This document shows, in pieces, positions 47,896 through 49,683 of a stretch of DNA of 49,683 nucleotides; position 1 is the first letter of the stretch; the number at the start of each line of letters is the position of its first letter. Both the position numbers and the translations under genes were made by a program. The stretch lies in NCBI GenBank assembly GCA_020060385.1, contig JAGVAH010000040.1, positions 1-49,683 of the forward strand, in the 5' to 3' direction. The notes below the pieces were generated by a model. That model searched no databases. It had not been told where the DNA came from and saw nothing but the letters and a program-made list of their open reading frames with translations. The stretch comes from Syntrophobacterales bacterium. GTDB taxonomy: Bacteria > Desulfobacterota > Desulfobaccia > Desulfobaccales > 0-14-0-80-60-11.

Positions 47896-49683
47896 TTAAT
47901 CTAAGGCCGCAGCGATCTGGGCCTCCAGTTCCGCTTCTGTATAGCGACTCAGGCTGATGGCCTCTGCCGGACACTCCGCGGCGCAGGTCCCGCAACCCCG
48001 GCACAGCTCCTCCTTGACCTGCGGATGGCCGCTGGCATCTACTCTCACCGCGCCATAGGGACAGAGCTCCACGCAAGTCAAACAACGGCGGCACCTGCCG
48101 GGCTCAATGCGGGCGGTGATTTCACCGCCGGCCAACTCCGTCTGGAAGAGGATGGCCGCGGCCTGCGCGGCCGCAGCCTGGGCCTGGGCCACGCTTTCCC
48201 CCAGGCTCTTGGGATAGTGGGCCAGGCCGCAGAGAAAAATACCCTCCGTGGCCGTCTCCACCGGGTGCAGCTTCTGGTGGGCTTCCAGAAAGAACCCCTC
48301 CAGGGTCAGGGGGATACCCAGTTGCTGGGACAGGCGCACATTATCCCCGGGCGGCTCGATGCCCGCGCTCAGGATCACCAGGTCCGCGGCCAGGCCCACT
48401 TCCTCCTGCAAAAGCCCGTCCCAGACCTGCACCCACAAGGGCCGCCGTTTGGCCGCCGTCACCCGGGGCGGCCTCTCCGGGTCGAAGGGGAGGAACTTCA
48501 CCCCTTTTTCCTTGGCTTCCCGGTAATAATCCTCCCGGAAGCCGTAAGCCCGGATATCCCGGTAAAGGATGGTGATATCCAGCAACGGGTAGCGTTCCTT
48601 GAGCAAGAGGCTGTTCTTGATGGCTTCGCTGCAACAAATACGGCTGCAATAGGGATGATCCGGCTCCCGGGAGCCCACGCACTGGAGAATCACCAGGCGG
48701 CGGGCTTCCTCCAGGCGGGTGTCCTGTTGATAGATCAGCTCCTCCAGTTCCAATTGGGTAAGAACGCGAGGGTCCTGGCCGTAAAGATGGAGCCCCTCCG
48801 GGCGAAATTCCCGGCCGCCCACGGCCACCAGCACCACCCCGTGCTCCAGGAGGCGCTCCCTGGTGCGCCCTCCCCTTCCCCTCCTGACCCTACTGCGGAA
48901 ATTGCCCGCGGACCCTTCGCAACTGACCAGTTCGCAAGAAGTGAGAACCTCTATATTCAGATGGCGGTAAACCCGGGCCTCCAACTCCTGGACGAACCTG
49001 GGGACGTCCAGCCCTTCCAGGGAAAAGCGCAGCCGCTGGGCTACTCCCCCTAAACGGCCGGAACGCTCTATTAGATAGGTATGAAACCCCTGATCCGCCA
49101 GGCAGACCGCGGCGCTCATGCCCGCCACCCCGCCCCCCAGCACCAGGGCCCGGGGAATGACCGGCACGGTCTTGGAGGTGAGGGGGCGCAAGACCCGGGC
49201 CCGGAGCACGGCCATGGTCACCAGATCCAGGGCCTTTTCCTGGGCCGCGGCTGGGTCCTCCTGGTGGACCCAGGCGCACTGTTCCCGGATATTGGCCATG
49301 GTGAAGTACCCGGGGTTCAGGCCCGCGGCGGCCACCACCTCCCGGAAGATGGGCTCATGGGTCCGGGGCGTGCACGCGGCCACCACCACCCGGTTCAGGC
49401 CCAGGGTGCGGATGGTGGCTGCCAGGCGTTGGGTGGATTCCACCGCGCAGGTGAACATCTCGTCTTCCACGTGCGCCACCCCGGGGAGCTGCCGGACCTG
49501 GGCCGCCAGTTGCGGCAGATCAATGGTCCTGGCGATGTTGGTGCCGCAGTGGCACAAAAAGACCCCGATCTTCAGGGCAGCGTCCGGCGCGGCCCCGGGC
49601 ATGGGGGGACGGGGCTGGAAGGCCCGGCGGCTAACGCTCAACAACTGCGTCGCGGCCTGGGCCGCGGCCCCCGCGCTGGTGAC
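47896..49683 (-). CDS. HdrA-like protein, tandem-domain, 5' end beyond window
   Basis: The reading frame is open to the last base of the window, giving 595 residues of a longer protein. The first ~20 residues (VTSAGAAAQAATQLLSV) look like the end of a preceding HdrA FAD domain, so this appears to be a two-unit protein. The second unit has IGVFLCHCGTNIARTID, CTPRTHEPIFREV and NIREQCAWVH (HdrA N-domain), GGGVAGMSAAVCLADQG (FAD), and at the C-terminus two [4Fe-4S] motifs, CRRCLTCVELCP and CRGCGTCAAECP. It lacks the internal ferredoxin insertion present in the two downstream relatives. A start at 49644 (TTG) is possible but unlikely given the upstream homology. Confidence 0.85.
   Translation of the reverse strand, partial: VTSAGAAAQAATQLLSVSRRAFQPRPPMPGAAPDAALKIGVFLCHCGTNIARTIDLPQLAAQVRQLPGVAHVEDEMFTCAVESTQRLAATIRTLGLNRVVVAACTPRTHEPIFREVVAAAGLNPGYFTMANIREQCAWVHQEDPAAAQEKALDLVTMAVLRARVLRPLTSKTVPVIPRALVLGGGVAGMSAAVCLADQGFHTYLIERSGRLGGVAQRLRFSLEGLDVPRFVQELEARVYRHLNIEVLTSCELVSCEGSAGNFRSRVRRGRGGRTRERLLEHGVVLVAVGGREFRPEGLHLYGQDPRVLTQLELEELIYQQDTRLEEARRLVILQCVGSREPDHPYCSRICCSEAIKNSLLLKERYPLLDITILYRDIRAYGFREDYYREAKEKGVKFLPFDPERPPRVTAAKRRPLWVQVWDGLLQEEVGLAADLVILSAGIEPPGDNVRLSQQLGIPLTLEGFFLEAHQKLHPVETATEGIFLCGLAHYPKSLGESVAQAQAAAAQAAAILFQTELAGGEITARIEPGRCRRCLTCVELCPYGAVRVDASGHPQVKEELCRGCGTCAAECPAEAISLSRYTEAELEAQIAAALD

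Overview
The window looks like a GC-rich chromosomal segment from an anaerobic Gram-negative bacterium, most probably a member of the Desulfobacterota (former Deltaproteobacteria, Desulfobacca/Syntrophobacter-like). This rests on a siroheme-dependent heme pathway (siroheme decarboxylase plus AhbD-type radical SAM heme synthase), a large HdrA/Qmo-like redox cluster, a multiheme c-type cytochrome, Kdo/heptose lipopolysaccharide genes, and many short palindromic intergenic repeats. No rRNA, tRNA, CRISPR array, prophage or complete insertion sequence was recognised.

Layout. 1-8.6 kb: a lipid A/core LPS block, nearly all on the minus strand. In transcription order it holds waaA, msbA, a small membrane protein, an LpxK-WaaF fusion, gmhB and a GT9 heptosyltransferase cut by the window edge; one membrane-anchored TPR gene lies on the opposite strand. 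9-18.7 kb: mixed housekeeping and DNA-processing genes: a methyltransferase fused to a nuclease-like domain with an AT-rich middle, a NUDIX hydrolase, a DUF2939 protein, an RlmI-like rRNA methyltransferase, a YHS-domain protein, a secreted M15-like peptidase, and a large helicase-exonuclease protein resembling fused MrfA and MrfB. 19-28 kb: a PAS-GAF-GGDEF diguanylate cyclase, a periplasmic thioredoxin, UspA, siroheme decarboxylase and AhbD, a two-repeat protein with a structured leader, a DUF169 protein and a hybrid histidine kinase. 28.7-36.2 kb: exported proteins: a glycine-zipper lipoprotein, an alpha/alpha-toroid protein coupled to a Tat-exported DUF362 protein, a secreted glucanase-like protein and an eight-heme cytochrome with HEAT and TPR repeats. 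36.6-41.6 kb: a tightly packed tripartite ABC exporter operon (permease, ATPase, membrane-fusion protein, TolC-type channel) ending in a glycine-rich exported protein. 42.5-49.7 kb: a minus-strand redox cluster of HdrA-like flavoproteins, a six-cluster polyferredoxin and a DUF3795 protein, running off the right edge.

Several families of short inverted-repeat elements occupy most intergenic gaps. One is a ~122 bp element with terminal inverted repeats, found in several full or partial copies and once as outer arms around another repeat. A CCCCCTTTTCTAAAGGGGG-type repeat, present in an intergenic gap at 9 kb, is also found inside the coding sequence joining LpxK to WaaF. All functional assignments come from reading translated sequence and motifs by eye; no database search was run.
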